In this document: piece by piece, positions 51,920-60,830 of the stretch
Numbering within the stretch: position 1 is the first letter of the stretch
How the letters are laid out: every line of letters begins with the position of its first letter
Source: Halorubrum aquaticum
GTDB taxonomy: Archaea; Halobacteriota; Halobacteria; Halobacteriales; Haloferacaceae
DNA: 64,000 bases
Direction of reading: 5' to 3'
Assembly: GCF_900113615.1 (NCBI RefSeq)
Contig: NZ_FOPZ01000009.1
Coordinates: 38,399-102,398 of the forward strand
Notes under the pieces: generated by a model
What the model was told of the DNA's origin: nothing
The model's input: only the letters and a program-made list of their open reading frames with translations
The model's database searches: none
Program-made: the position numbers and the translations under genes

Positions 51920-53536
51920 ATGACTCGGGAGGCCGCCGCCGACCGCGACGGGTCGGAGCCGCTCGTCGGTCGGTACGGCGGACTCCTCGTCGCGGGACTC
52001 GGGTTCGCGATCACTCGGTTCTTCGTCTCCGAGGCGGTCGTCCTCTCCGGCGGGCCGCTCCCCATCGTCGCCACCGCCGGATCGCTGGTCGTCGGCCTCT
52101 CCGTGAGCGTCGCGGGCGTCGCGCTCGCGGTCGGCGCGTTCGACTCCTCGTACGTCGCCGACGTCGCCAGCGGGTGTCTCCTCGGCGTCGGCGCGATGGT
52201 CGCCGCGCTCGCGGTCACGGTCGCGGCGACCGGGACCGATATGGTCGGCGAGGCGATCGGGACCCAACTGCTCGTCGCGAACGTCCTGCTCGCCGGCGCG
52301 GTCGGCGGGATGGTCAACGGCCACCGAAAGGCCTCGATCCGGGGCCGCAGGGAGGCGGTCGTGCGCGGCGCGAACCGAGCCCGGTTCATCAACCGCCTCC
52401 TGCGCCACGAGGTGTTGAACGCGGCGTCGATCGTCGACGGCCACGCCGAGCTGCTCCGGGGCGAGCGGGAGGACCGGGACCGTTCGGTCGACGCGATCCG
52501 CCGGAGTGCCGCCCGGATCGAATCGACCATAAGCGGCGTCGGGACGATCGCCGAGGAACGCGACGCGGTGCCGGTCCCGCTGTCGCCGGCGATCGAGTCC
52601 GCCGTCGAAGCGACCACGGCACGGGACGTCCATGGCGACGCCGTCGACGCGGCCGTCGAGGTCGACCCGAACGCGATCGCAGACGGGAACGTCGAGATCG
52701 ACGCCGACGACCGGCTCTCCGTCGTGTTCGAGCGGTTGATCGAGCACGCGGTCGACGTCCGCGGCGCCGAACGCGTCCGGATCGAAACGGCCGTCGAACG
52801 ACACCACGCCGCGGTGACGATAGCCGACGACGGGGAGCCGCTCTCGGAGCGACAGCGTGACGTGCTCGAACGCGGCGCGTTCCCGGAGTACGACGACCCG
52901 ACGAACGGGTTCGCGCTCCAGGCGGTCTCCCTGCTCGTCGGCGAGTACGGCGGGCGGATCCGCGTGGCGAGCGGAGGTGGAACTCGCGCGGCGGGCGGAG
53001 GTGGAACCGGCGTGACGGTACGGCTTCCCCGAACGAGCGCCGACGCGGCGGTCGCCGCGGTCGGCGTTCAGTATCCCGACCTCCGGCGAGCGACCGTCGC
53101 GGGGATCGTCGCGGGGACCGTGATGGGCGGCGTCTACTGGCTGACGAGCGGCGTGCTTCCGGTCATCGGAGCGCTGTACGGCGTCGAGAGCGCCGGGATC
53201 GGGTGGGTCACCCACCAGTTCCACAGCGTCGTGTTCGCGCTGCTCTTCGTCGCCGGCGCGTCGAGTTCGAGGCTCCGAGACCGGATCGATCGCCCGATCC
53301 ACGCGGCGGTCGCCGGGGCGTCGTGGGGTGTCGTCCTCTGGTTGGTCGCCGCGGGGGTGCTCATGCCGCTGTGGCTCCGGGCGGTCGGGATCCCCGCCCC
53401 GCTGCCGAACCTCCCCCCGATCGGGCTCCTCACTCACGGCGTCTGGGGGGCGTCCCTCGGGGTCGGGTACGTCGCCCTCGGGGGTCGTTTCGACGGGAGT
53501 TCGTCGTCGAGGGAGAGCGACGACGCGGAACCCTAG
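51920..53536 (+). CDS. Sensor histidine kinase with membrane segments at both ends
   Basis: A 538-residue protein. About 15-130 are four membrane helices (YGGLLVAGLGFAITRFFVSE and three more). Then a dimerisation/phosphoacceptor helix with His in NRLLRHEVLNAASIVDGHAE, near 158, and a diverged ATPase domain (VTIADDGEPLSERQRDVLER; NGFALQAVSLLVGEYGGRIRV; GTGVTVRLPR) to about 375. A second four-helix membrane block fills 390-520 (AGIVAGTVMGGVYWLTSGVL onward). Membrane helices on both sides of a kinase core are unusual. The N box of the ATPase is poorly conserved. Confidence 0.75.
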   Translation: MTREAAADRDGSEPLVGRYGGLLVAGLGFAITRFFVSEAVVLSGGPLPIVATAGSLVVGLSVSVAGVALAVGAFDSSYVADVASGCLLGVGAMVAALAVTVAATGTDMVGEAIGTQLLVANVLLAGAVGGMVNGHRKASIRGRREAVVRGANRARFINRLLRHEVLNAASIVDGHAELLRGEREDRDRSVDAIRRSAARIESTISGVGTIAEERDAVPVPLSPAIESAVEATTARDVHGDAVDAAVEVDPNAIADGNVEIDADDRLSVVFERLIEHAVDVRGAERVRIETAVERHHAAVTIADDGEPLSERQRDVLERGAFPEYDDPTNGFALQAVSLLVGEYGGRIRVASGGGTRAAGGGGTGVTVRLPRTSADAAVAAVGVQYPDLRRATVAGIVAGTVMGGVYWLTSGVLPVIGALYGVESAGIGWVTHQFHSVVFALLFVAGASSSRLRDRIDRPIHAAVAGASWGVVLWLVAAGVLMPLWLRAVGIPAPLPNLPPIGLLTHGVWGASLGVGYVALGGRFDGSSSSRESDDAEP

Positions 53537-54348
53537 CCCGCGGTCGACGGGTCCGGCTCGACCGGGGTCGAGACGGTCGCAGACCGATCGGTCACGACCC
53601 CGTGTTCCGCGGCCGCGACCGTCTCCGGGGCGTCCTCGAGGTCCGCCCCGTACCGCGAGACGAGCGAGGCGCGGACCGCCTCGCGGACGCAGGCCCTGAC
53701 CGCCGATCCGACCGGGGTGGCGGAGCCGGAGAACGGCGCCGGTTCGTCCTCCGGATCGGACCTCGCCGGGCAGCCGACTACGACCGCGTCGCTCGTCGTG
53801 CCGGGGAACCCGACCGTCGCGAGCAGCGTCGCGGCCTTCGCCTCGGCGACGACCGCGACGAGGTTCGCGAGCGCCCCCGGCGCGAGCGCTCGGTCCGATC
53901 CCACGAGGAGGTTGACCGTCCCGGTCGGCGTGGTGGCATCGGTTCCGAGGGAACCGGCGTCGGCGGCGGCCTCCCCGCCCGGGACCGGAAGCGCGGCCGG
54001 ATTCGAGACGCCCGCGGTGGCGAGCGCCGTCGCCCCGTCGAGCCGCGCGACCCGGGCGTGCCGCTGGTCGACGCCGGTGAGGAGCGCGGGGGCGTTTCCG
54101 GCGTGACCGTCCGTCTCGGTCTCCTCCCCGAACCCCACGGCCCCGATCCGGCCGTCGACGTACGCCCGGAGGTCCCGTCGTCCCGCGTCGTCCCATCCCT
54201 CCGGGACGGTCAGGTTGTAGGCGGCGTCGGCGACGCGGACTCCGCCGTCGAAGCCGGTCGAGAGGAATCGAGTCGGTCCGTCGGCCGAGCGGAACCGACA
54301 GACGCCGTCGACGACGTGGGCGCGGAACGCGGGAGAACCGTCGTTCAT
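53533..54348 (-). CDS. cbiZ: Adenosylcobinamide amidohydrolase CbiZ
   Basis: A 271-residue amidohydrolase that removes the aminopropanol arm from adenosylcobinamide to give cobyric acid, so that CbiB can reattach a phosphorylated arm: the archaeal cobinamide salvage route. Characteristic runs: LSTGFDGGVRVADAAYNLTV, DGATALATAGVSNPAAL, GTVNLLVGSDRALAPGALAN and EAKAATLLATVGF. ATG overlaps the aminotransferase stop (ATGA, 54345-54348). Last gene of the cobalamin operon. Confidence 0.92.
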   Translation of the reverse strand: MNDGSPAFRAHVVDGVCRFRSADGPTRFLSTGFDGGVRVADAAYNLTVPEGWDDAGRRDLRAYVDGRIGAVGFGEETETDGHAGNAPALLTGVDQRHARVARLDGATALATAGVSNPAALPVPGGEAAADAGSLGTDATTPTGTVNLLVGSDRALAPGALANLVAVVAEAKAATLLATVGFPGTTSDAVVVGCPARSDPEDEPAPFSGSATPVGSAVRACVREAVRASLVSRYGADLEDAPETVAAAEHGVVTDRSATVSTPVEPDPSTAG

Positions 54349-55352
54349 ACGCCGAGCGCGTCGAGGAGCCGATCGTTCTCACGCGGCCGACGGATCGCGG
54401 TTCGCAGGTGGTTGTCGAGCCGCGGGAACGACCGGGCGTCCCGGAGCACGACCCCTCGCTCTCTGGCGGCCTCGAGCACGACGTCGGGGTCGTCCGACCC
54501 CGTGTCGAACAGGAGGAACGGCGCGTCGGAGGGGTACACCTCCCACTCGGTCGCGAGACGCCCTCGGACGCGCTCCCGTTCGGCGTCGACGCGCTCGCGC
54601 GTTCGCTCGACGAAGTCCGTCCGACGGAGACAGTGGGTACCGACCGCGGCCGCCGGCGTCGACAGCCCCCAGGGAAGTCGCGCGCGGTCGAGTCGCTCGC
54701 GGAGCGTCCCCGTCGCGACGAGGAAGCCCGCCCGCAGCCCGGGGAGCCCGAATACCTTCGTGAGCGAGCGCGCGACCACGACGCCGGGCTCGCCCGCAAG
54801 CGACTCCCGGGGCGTGAAATCGAGGAACGCCTCGTCGACGAACAGGGTCGTCCCGGCCTCCCGACAGCGCGCGGCGAACTCGAGGAGGTCGTTTCGGTCG
54901 GCGAGTTCCCCGGTCGGGTTGTTCGGCGTACAGACGACGACGAGCGCGTGGTCGGTCGGGTCGACCTCGAGGACCGCGTCGTGTGCGACTCCCACCGGAC
55001 GGCCGCCCTGGAGTCGTATCTCGCGGGCGTACTCCCCGAAGGACGGCTCGGGGACGACCGCCGAGTCGCCGTCGGTGAGCGCGAGCGCGAAGAACAGCCG
55101 CATCCCGGCCATCGCGCCGGCGGTCGGGATCACCTCGGCGGGAGCACAGCCGACGTAGTCGGCGGCGGCGGCACGGAAGGCGACGTAGTCGTCCGCGGGG
55201 TATCTGGCGGAAGCCGAGAGCGCGGAGTCGTACACGGCCGTCACGCCCGAGGGCGTCTCCGGGTTCGTGTTCGCGCTGAAGTCGATCACGCCCGGGTCCG
55301 TGGCCCCGCCGTGAGGGACGCGGCCGACGTCGTCCAGCGCCTCTACGTCCAT
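54345..55352 (-). CDS. cobD: CobD-like PLP aminotransferase (threonine-phosphate decarboxylase)
   Basis: A 335-residue PLP class I/II aminotransferase-fold enzyme. Within the cobalamin operon it is L-threonine-O-3-phosphate decarboxylase, making aminopropanol phosphate for CbiB. Motifs: VIDFSANTNPETPSGV at the start, VVCTPNNPTGELADR, FVDEAFLDFTPRES, and the Schiff-base Lys in ARSLTKVFGLPGLRAGF. Starts 46 bases after CobY. Histidinol-phosphate aminotransferase would look alike, but context favours CobD. Confidence 0.88.
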   Translation of the reverse strand: MDVEALDDVGRVPHGGATDPGVIDFSANTNPETPSGVTAVYDSALSASARYPADDYVAFRAAAADYVGCAPAEVIPTAGAMAGMRLFFALALTDGDSAVVPEPSFGEYAREIRLQGGRPVGVAHDAVLEVDPTDHALVVVCTPNNPTGELADRNDLLEFAARCREAGTTLFVDEAFLDFTPRESLAGEPGVVVARSLTKVFGLPGLRAGFLVATGTLRERLDRARLPWGLSTPAAAVGTHCLRRTDFVERTRERVDAERERVRGRLATEWEVYPSDAPFLLFDTGSDDPDVVLEAARERGVVLRDARSFPRLDNHLRTAIRRPRENDRLLDALGV

Positions 55353-55397
55353 GCCACCGATCCCGGCGCGAACATCAAAAAACCCGTCTCCGATCGG

Positions 55398-56144
55398 TCA
55401 CCGGTTCATCAGCCGCCGCGCGAGCTCGAGGTCGCCGGGGCGGTTGACGTTGACCGCGAGCGAGTCGCGCTCGCGAACGACGACCCGGTCCGGGGCGTCG
55501 CCGACGACGTTCAGCCCGGTCGGCGCGACTGCGGTTCCCGCGCGTTCGAGGGACGTATCGACGCTCGCGCCGAGGTCGCGTTTGTACGCGACCGGCACAC
55601 AGACGGTCACGGACCGAACGGCGGTCGCCGACGGAACGTCGCCGGAGGCGGGGGTCGCCCCGTCGGCGACGCTGACGCCGGCGTCCCCGCCGGGAACCGC
55701 CTCGTCGATCGCGGCGGCGACGTCGCGACCGCGGAGCAGCGGCAGGTCGGCGGCGACGGTGACGGCCGGCCCGTCGACGACCGAGAGCCCGACGTCGAGG
55801 TCGGCGACGTAGCCCTCCCCGCTCCCGTCGATGACGGTACGCGGGAGGTCGGCGCCGACGCCGAAGTCGGCAACGGTCCCGGACCGGAGCGCGCGCCGGG
55901 TGTCGGGCGCGTGCGGCGACGCGACCGCGACGACGCGGGTGACCCCGGCGTCCGCCAGCGCGTCGAGGACGTGGGCGACCATCGGGCGGCCGCCGACCTC
56001 GACCAGCGGCTTCTCGACGTCGCCGTCGAGACGCGTCCCGCGTCCGCCACAGAGGAGGACGGCCGGGAGGCCGGCGGCCGCATCGGTCCCGTCGTCGTCC
56101 GCGTCGCTCCCGGGCTCGTCCGCCTTCCTCACGCGATCGTCCAC
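55398..56144 (-). CDS. cobY: Adenosylcobinamide-phosphate guanylyltransferase CobY
   Basis: A 248-residue nucleotidyltransferase that activates adenosylcobinamide phosphate with GTP, the archaeal non-orthologous replacement of CobU. The GTP-binding loop is AVLLCGGRGTRLDGDVEKPL near residue 30, and VTVAADLPLLRGRD marks the metal Asp. It starts at GTG 56144 and overlaps the end of cobS by 16 bases. The first 25 residues are an acidic extension. Confidence 0.88.
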   Translation of the reverse strand: MDDRVRKADEPGSDADDDGTDAAAGLPAVLLCGGRGTRLDGDVEKPLVEVGGRPMVAHVLDALADAGVTRVVAVASPHAPDTRRALRSGTVADFGVGADLPRTVIDGSGEGYVADLDVGLSVVDGPAVTVAADLPLLRGRDVAAAIDEAVPGGDAGVSVADGATPASGDVPSATAVRSVTVCVPVAYKRDLGASVDTSLERAGTAVAPTGLNVVGDAPDRVVVRERDSLAVNVNRPGDLELARRLMNR

Positions 56145-56947
56145 GCCACCACCCCCGCGTGGAGCGCGACCGCACGCCCGATCTCGTTGGTCGCGCCGAG
56201 CACGTCGCCGCTCACGCCGCCGAGCCAGGGACGGACGCGAACGAGGAGGAGGACCGCGACGAACGGGCCCGAGAGCAACGCCGCCGCGAGCGCCGGAAGC
56301 GCGCCGGGCGGGGCCGCGAACAGGACGGGGACCGACACGACCGCGACCGGCACCAGCGACCGCGGACCGACCTCGCCGACGACCGCCGACCCCAATCCCT
56401 CGTGGGCGGGCGTCCCGAGACAGGCGAGGACCGCCATTCCCGCCTTCGCGCCGACCTCGGCCGCGAGAACGACCCGAAACGCCGCGCCTCCGACGGGCAC
56501 GTCACCGCCGGCGAGCCCGGTCGCGAGCCCGACCGCGCCGAGCGTCGTGGCGAGCAGCGTGACGCCGAGCGCGAGCGCCCCCCCGACGCCGAGGTCGGCG
56601 TCCTTCAGGACCGCCAGCCGCCGGTCGGGGTCGTGTGCGGCGACCGCGTCGCCGAGGTCCGCGAGCCCGTCGGCGTGGGTGACGCCGGTCAGGAGGTAGA
56701 GCGCGAGCAGGTAGGCGGTCGCGGCGGTCCACGGCGACGGCGCGAGGAAGGCGAGCCCCGCGACCGCGCCGACCCCCGCGCCGACGGCCGGGAACGTCCA
56801 GGGGGACCGCCGGAAGGCGTGCCAGTCCGCGGGGTCGGATCCCGGCACCGGCACCCGCGTCAGGAACGTGAACGCGCCCCGCAGCGCGTGGATCGGGCGG
56901 ACGGCCGGCGTGCCGGGGTCCCCGGCACCGGAACCGCTCCCCGTCAC
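56129..56947 (-). CDS. cobS: Adenosylcobinamide-GDP ribazoletransferase CobS
   Basis: A 272-residue polytopic membrane enzyme that joins AdoCbi-GDP with alpha-ribazole (or its phosphate) to close the lower loop of cobalamin. Marks: AFTFLTRVPVPG, YLLTGVTHADGLADLGDAVA (metal Asp cluster DGLADLGDA), DRRLAVLKDADLGVGG, and about six later helices. Start GTG 56947 overlaps the CbiB stop (GTGA 56944-56947). The frame upstream belongs to cbiB antisense. Confidence 0.92.
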   Translation of the reverse strand: MTGSGSGAGDPGTPAVRPIHALRGAFTFLTRVPVPGSDPADWHAFRRSPWTFPAVGAGVGAVAGLAFLAPSPWTAATAYLLALYLLTGVTHADGLADLGDAVAAHDPDRRLAVLKDADLGVGGALALGVTLLATTLGAVGLATGLAGGDVPVGGAAFRVVLAAEVGAKAGMAVLACLGTPAHEGLGSAVVGEVGPRSLVPVAVVSVPVLFAAPPGALPALAAALLSGPFVAVLLLVRVRPWLGGVSGDVLGATNEIGRAVALHAGVVAWTIA

Positions 56948-57903
56948 AGCGCCAGCGACACCCCCGCGACGCCGAACCCGAGCCAGCCGGCCCGGGAGAC
57001 GACCCGTACGCCCGCTCGCGCCTCCGAGGCCGTCGGGAGCGTTCCCTCCGGAAACAGCGTGTACGTCCCCGGCTTCGTCAGCCGAACGCGGAGGACCGCC
57101 GCGAGCGACCCCATCGGCCAGCCGGAGTTCGGGGAGTCGGGGACGCGAGCCGCGGATCGGGCGCGTCCGAGGGTCGCGACCGGGCCGGTCGAGGCCCGTC
57201 TCCAGCCGGCCGCGACGAGCAGGAGCGCGGTCGCCCGCGCCGGGAGCCACATGACTGCGTCGTCGAGCCGCGCTGGCGCCCAGCCGGCCCGCCGGTCGCG
57301 GTACCCGAGCATCGAGTCCAGCGTGTTGACGCCCTTGATCCAGGCGGCCGCGCCGGCGGCGACGACGAGCCCGCCCGCCGCCGAGAGGCCGGCGTACGGG
57401 GCGAGGATCCCCCCGACGACGAAGCCGAGGAGCGGCGCGATCAGGCCGTCGGCGAGGTTCTCGGCCGCGCTCTCGACGACGGCCGACCGGACGTGTTCGG
57501 TCGACAGGTCCGCGGCGTCCCGGCCCGCGAGCGCGCGCAACTCGCGACGCGCGGCGTCGACGTCGTGGTCGACGCGTTCGAGCACGTCGCCGGCGACCGT
57601 GAGGAGCATTCGGTGACTGGAGCAGACGAACAGGACGAGCCCCGCGGCCGCGGCGGCCGGCGCGGCGGACCGGGGGAGGAGGGTCCCGGCCGCGAACACG
57701 GGTGCGGCGAGGAGGACGGCGAAGGCGGCGGGAACGACGGCGGCGAGGGCGACGCCGACGCCCCGGGAGTCGGGCAGGCGGGCGTCGAGCGCGGCGACGA
57801 CGCGACCGAGCCACGCAACGGGATGAATGGGGGTGGGCGGTTCCGAGAAGGTCCGGTCGAGGGCGGCGGCGAGCGCGAGCGCGCCGGCCGCCGCGAGCGT
57901 CAC
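56944..57903 (-). CDS. cbiB: Adenosylcobinamide-phosphate synthase CbiB
   Basis: A 319-residue integral membrane ligase that attaches aminopropanol phosphate to adenosylcobyric acid. Features: PTPIHPVAWLGRVVAALDAR near the start, GRDAADLSTEHVRSAVVESA, and ENLADGLIAPLLGFVVGG, then NTLDSMLGYRDRRAG. Start GTG 57903 overlaps the HAD stop (GTGA 57900-57903). Size and helices fit the family. Confidence 0.92.
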   Translation of the reverse strand: MTLAAAGALALAAALDRTFSEPPTPIHPVAWLGRVVAALDARLPDSRGVGVALAAVVPAAFAVLLAAPVFAAGTLLPRSAAPAAAAAGLVLFVCSSHRMLLTVAGDVLERVDHDVDAARRELRALAGRDAADLSTEHVRSAVVESAAENLADGLIAPLLGFVVGGILAPYAGLSAAGGLVVAAGAAAWIKGVNTLDSMLGYRDRRAGWAPARLDDAVMWLPARATALLLVAAGWRRASTGPVATLGRARSAARVPDSPNSGWPMGSLAAVLRVRLTKPGTYTLFPEGTLPTASEARAGVRVVSRAGWLGFGVAGVSLAL

Positions 57904-58520
57904 GGCTCGGCCTCCAGCTCGCCGCCGACCGACTCGAGGGGGATCTCCGTCACGTCGAGGAACCGCCCGCCCACCTCGACGACCCCGCCGTCGGTCGCCG
58001 GGTCGTCGCCGACGTGGACCAGCGCGGACGGCGCGACGCCGAGCGACTCCGCCGCGGCCTCGAACGCCTTCGGATGCGGCTTCCGCCAGCCGCAGCCGAC
58101 GCTCGTCGTGACCGCGTCGAACTCCCCGCGGAGCCCCGCGCGGATCAGCGTCCGGGGGACCAACTCGGGGACCGCGCAGTTCGAGCAGATCCCCACCGGG
58201 CCCCGGTCGGCTGCCGTCCGAACCGCCTCCAGCGCGTTCTCACGGCGCGTCACGTCGGGGTCGAAGGCGGCCACGACCGCGTGACGGACGACGTTGTCGG
58301 GCGCGTCGACGCCGCGGGAGTCGAGGGCCGCGGCCACGTGTGCCGGGAGCGGGACCTCCGCGCCCTCCGGGGCGTCGACGTGTCGCTCTCCGTACGCGAC
58401 GTGCCAGTCGTCGGGGACAGCGACGTCTCGCGACTCGAGCTCGCGCGCGACGATCTCGGCCGGGTCCGTCGGATACTCCACGTCGACGAGCGTGCCGAAG
58501 AGATCGAACGTAACTGCCAC
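57900..58520 (-). CDS. HAD-superfamily phosphatase at head of cobalamin operon
   Basis: A 206-residue HAD hydrolase: motif I VTFDLFGTLVD (nucleophile Asp at residue 5), motif II ICSNCAV, motif III Lys in GCGWRKPHPKAFEAA, and motif IV VHVGDDPATD. Begins at GTG 58520. As the first gene of a tightly overlapped cobalamin operon (GTGA with cbiB) it may dephosphorylate a cobalamin intermediate such as alpha-ribazole phosphate or cobalamin phosphate, a step for which no known gene (CobC or CobZ type) is seen here. That role is inference. Confidence 0.8.
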   Translation of the reverse strand: MAVTFDLFGTLVDVEYPTDPAEIVARELESRDVAVPDDWHVAYGERHVDAPEGAEVPLPAHVAAALDSRGVDAPDNVVRHAVVAAFDPDVTRRENALEAVRTAADRGPVGICSNCAVPELVPRTLIRAGLRGEFDAVTTSVGCGWRKPHPKAFEAAAESLGVAPSALVHVGDDPATDGGVVEVGGRFLDVTEIPLESVGGELEAEP

Positions 58521-58589
58521 GATACCCCCTGTAGGGACAAACCGGGATTGAACCTGTCGGTCGGGTCACGACTCGCTGGCGTTCCGGGC

Positions 58590-59072
58590 CTACAGCAACT
58601 GTTCGAGGTGGAGGTTGTAGAACCGGTAGAGCCCGGAGACCCACGCACAGAGCCAGAGGATCATGAACCCGGCGACGCCGACGCGGAGCCGACCGCGCCA
58701 CTTTCCCATGTCCTCGTGGAGGTCGTCGATGTCGGCGTCGGGGTCGTCGTAGGCGTCGGCCTCGCGCTTGGCCTGGAAGATCCGGACGATCCCGGTCAGC
58801 GCGAACGTCAACAGCGCGTACGCCTGGAGTCCCAGGAAGGCGTGGACGACGGCTCCGCCCGAGAGCTGTCCGAGGAGCCGCGGCATCATCCAGGTCACGA
58901 CGGGAACGGTCGTCAACAGCAGCCCGACGAGGATGTACCGCAGGTGGCGGGTCAACACGTTCCACGTCACGACCTCGGTGTCGATCATGATCCACGCGCC
59001 GTACAGGAGGAACGGGAGACTCGCAGTCACGGAGATCCCCGCCGCCGCCGCGACAACCGACTCGTCGACCAT
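58590..59072 (-). CDS. Four-helix membrane protein next to bc operon
   Basis: A 160-residue haloarchaeal membrane protein with four hydrophobic segments (about 5-25, 45-65, 75-95, 130-150). It faces away from the bc complex genes across a 113-base gap. Histidines in the helices (LTRHLRYILV, VVHAFLGLQAY) could bind heme, but the pattern is not firm. The family is uncharacterised; conserved position in haloarchaea beside respiratory genes suggests a bc-related role. Confidence 0.65.
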   Translation of the reverse strand: MVDESVVAAAAGISVTASLPFLLYGAWIMIDTEVVTWNVLTRHLRYILVGLLLTTVPVVTWMMPRLLGQLSGGAVVHAFLGLQAYALLTFALTGIVRIFQAKREADAYDDPDADIDDLHEDMGKWRGRLRVGVAGFMILWLCAWVSGLYRFYNLHLEQLL

Positions 59073-59185
59073 GGCTCTCGGTTCGGTCTCGTGCGCGTAA
59101 AACTCCCCGATCCGCGGGCGAACCGTTCCCGCCGGCTGCCGTCGGACGAAAAAGAGTTACCCTCCCGAGCGCGTACGTCCGGGCA

Positions 59186-60085
59186 ATGGAGGACACCTCG
59201 ACGCAGTCGGAGCCGGACGGTCCCGATGAGGAGGCCGTCGAGGGCGGGCCGGACGGGCGCGGTGGGGTCGGCGATCCGGCGAGCGACGTCGATCCGCCGA
59301 ACGACGCCGGTTCGCCGAGCGGCGTCGACTCCGGCGACCCCGACGCCCCCGGCGGCTCCGACGGCCCCGACGACCTCGCCGAACTCCGCGAGCGCGTCGA
59401 CGCCGAGTACGACTTCGACGACTTCGGGCCCGCGGACATGGCCCGGATGAGCGCCGAGGAGTGGGACGCCGCCTTCGATCCCGAGACGTGGATCACCGGT
59501 CCCCGCCTGCTCGATCGAATCGAGGCGGAACTCAAGACCCGAATCGCTCGGCGTGAGGTGTTCGGGCTCCTCGAGCGCGTGCGAGAGGACGGCGAGGAGC
59601 GCGTGCTCGTCTACTCGGACGAGGGGTACGCGATCGTCCGCCCAAGCGGCGAGGTGAGCGGTCGCGGGACGGTGCTCCGGGACGTCGAGCCGCTCGTCGC
59701 GCTCGCGGCGATGGAGGAGTACGACGTGGCCGACCCGCCCGAGGACTGGTCGCTTCCCCATCCCGACGCGGTTCCGGAGGGGTCCGGCGAGTTCGGGAAC
59801 CTGATGATCCAGGTCGTCGCGGCGGTACAGGTGATCGCGGGCGTCGCCCTGCTCGGCGCGTCCTTCCTGACCGACCTCGACAGCATCGTCGGGCCCGCGA
59901 TGGGGGCAGTCTTCCTCCTCGTCGGGCTCTTCCTTTTCGCGATGGTCGCCAACGCGCGGCTCTCCGATCGGTTCCGTTCGGAGGAGTACCGTGACCGACT
60001 GCGCGCGCTCCGTGAGGCCGAGGAGCGACCGGAGTTCGTCCCGGTCGACGGGGAGGTCCTGAGCGAGGAGACCGACGATCGGTGA
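59186..60085 (+). CDS. Acidic membrane protein next to bc operon
   Basis: A 299-residue protein. The first 75 residues are acidic and Pro/Gly-rich, then about 80-200 an alpha/beta region (MARMSAEEWDAAFDPETWIT, FGLLERVREDGEERVLVYS), then two membrane segments near 205-260 (VAAVQVIAGVALLGASFLTD; MGAVFLLVGLFLFAMVANA) and a soluble end. No named function. It precedes the halocyanin gene by 97 bases on the same strand. Confidence 0.65.
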   Translation: MEDTSTQSEPDGPDEEAVEGGPDGRGGVGDPASDVDPPNDAGSPSGVDSGDPDAPGGSDGPDDLAELRERVDAEYDFDDFGPADMARMSAEEWDAAFDPETWITGPRLLDRIEAELKTRIARREVFGLLERVREDGEERVLVYSDEGYAIVRPSGEVSGRGTVLRDVEPLVALAAMEEYDVADPPEDWSLPHPDAVPEGSGEFGNLMIQVVAAVQVIAGVALLGASFLTDLDSIVGPAMGAVFLLVGLFLFAMVANARLSDRFRSEEYRDRLRALREAEERPEFVPVDGEVLSEETDDR

Positions 60086-60151
60086 AACGGCCGAATTCGG
60101 AGGTTTCAACCCCCCTTACTATCCGCCCACCGATCGAGGATAGTCGGTGGG

Positions 60152-60157
60152 TTTAAG
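60152..60157 (+). promoter_or_regulatory. TATA box of the halocyanin-cytochrome b operon
   Basis: TTTAAG lies 26-31 bases before ATG 60183, in the gap after the acidic protein gene. It implies a leaderless transcript for halocyanin and the genes joined to it. Confidence 0.55.
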
Positions 60158-60182
60158 CGCACCCCGTCCTGAGTCAACCTGT

Positions 60183-60830
60183 ATGAAAAGGCGGGAATTC
60201 GTGCGAACGGCCGGCGGCACGACCGCCGCGGTCGCGGCCTCGGCCGGAGTGTCCGGAACGGCCGCCGCACAGGAGGTGCAACCGGAGTGGCCGAGCGGGG
60301 TCACGAGCGGGAACCTCGGGAGTTACAGGGACGCTCGCGGAGAGAGCGAAGTGACCGTCTCGGTCGGCGCGGGCGACAGTGGTCTCGCGTTCGACCCGAC
60401 TCAGCTCTGGGTCGACCCGGGAACGACCATCACCTGGGAATGGACCGGAAGCGGCGGCGCACACAACGTCCAGACGGTCGAGGACGGCGGGCCCGCCTCG
60501 CTCGACAGCGGCGACCCAGTCGACGAGGAGGGATACACCTACGAGTACGAGGTCACGGAGGAGGACGCGGGCATCACCCACTACCACTGCGTTCCACACA
60601 CCGCGGTCGGCATGCACGCCGGACTCGCCGTCGGTGAGGACGTCCCGACGGTCGAGACGGGCGGAGCGAACACCGGCTGGCCCGAGGACATCGCCGACGT
60701 CGGCATGCCGATCCACGCCCACTGGGTCGGTCTCTCCGCCGGGTTCGGGATCGTGCTCACGATGGTGTTCACCTTCTACATGCTCAAGTACGGTGAGTCC
60801 GCACACACCGGCCACGGGGGGAGCCGATGA
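60183..60830 (+). CDS. Membrane-anchored halocyanin (blue copper protein)
   Basis: A 215-residue plastocyanin-like electron carrier. Tat signal at the start (MKRREFVRTAGGTTAAVAAS), then a cupredoxin domain (about 50-160) with copper ligands His in GGAHNVQTV, and Cys, His, Met in YHCVPHTAVGMHAG; unlike soluble halocyanins it has a C-terminal membrane anchor (GLSAGFGIVLTMVFTFYMLK). It passes electrons between the bc complex and a terminal oxidase. The stop overlaps the next start (ATGA, 60827-60830). Confidence 0.92.
   Translation: MKRREFVRTAGGTTAAVAASAGVSGTAAAQEVQPEWPSGVTSGNLGSYRDARGESEVTVSVGAGDSGLAFDPTQLWVDPGTTITWEWTGSGGAHNVQTVEDGGPASLDSGDPVDEEGYTYEYEVTEEDAGITHYHCVPHTAVGMHAGLAVGEDVPTVETGGANTGWPEDIADVGMPIHAHWVGLSAGFGIVLTMVFTFYMLKYGESAHTGHGGSR

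Noticed and set aside
58521..58589. Cobalamin riboswitch ahead of the cobalamin operon
   Set aside because: The gap is only 69 bases and has no B12-box-like conserved block; archaeal cobalamin operons normally lack it.
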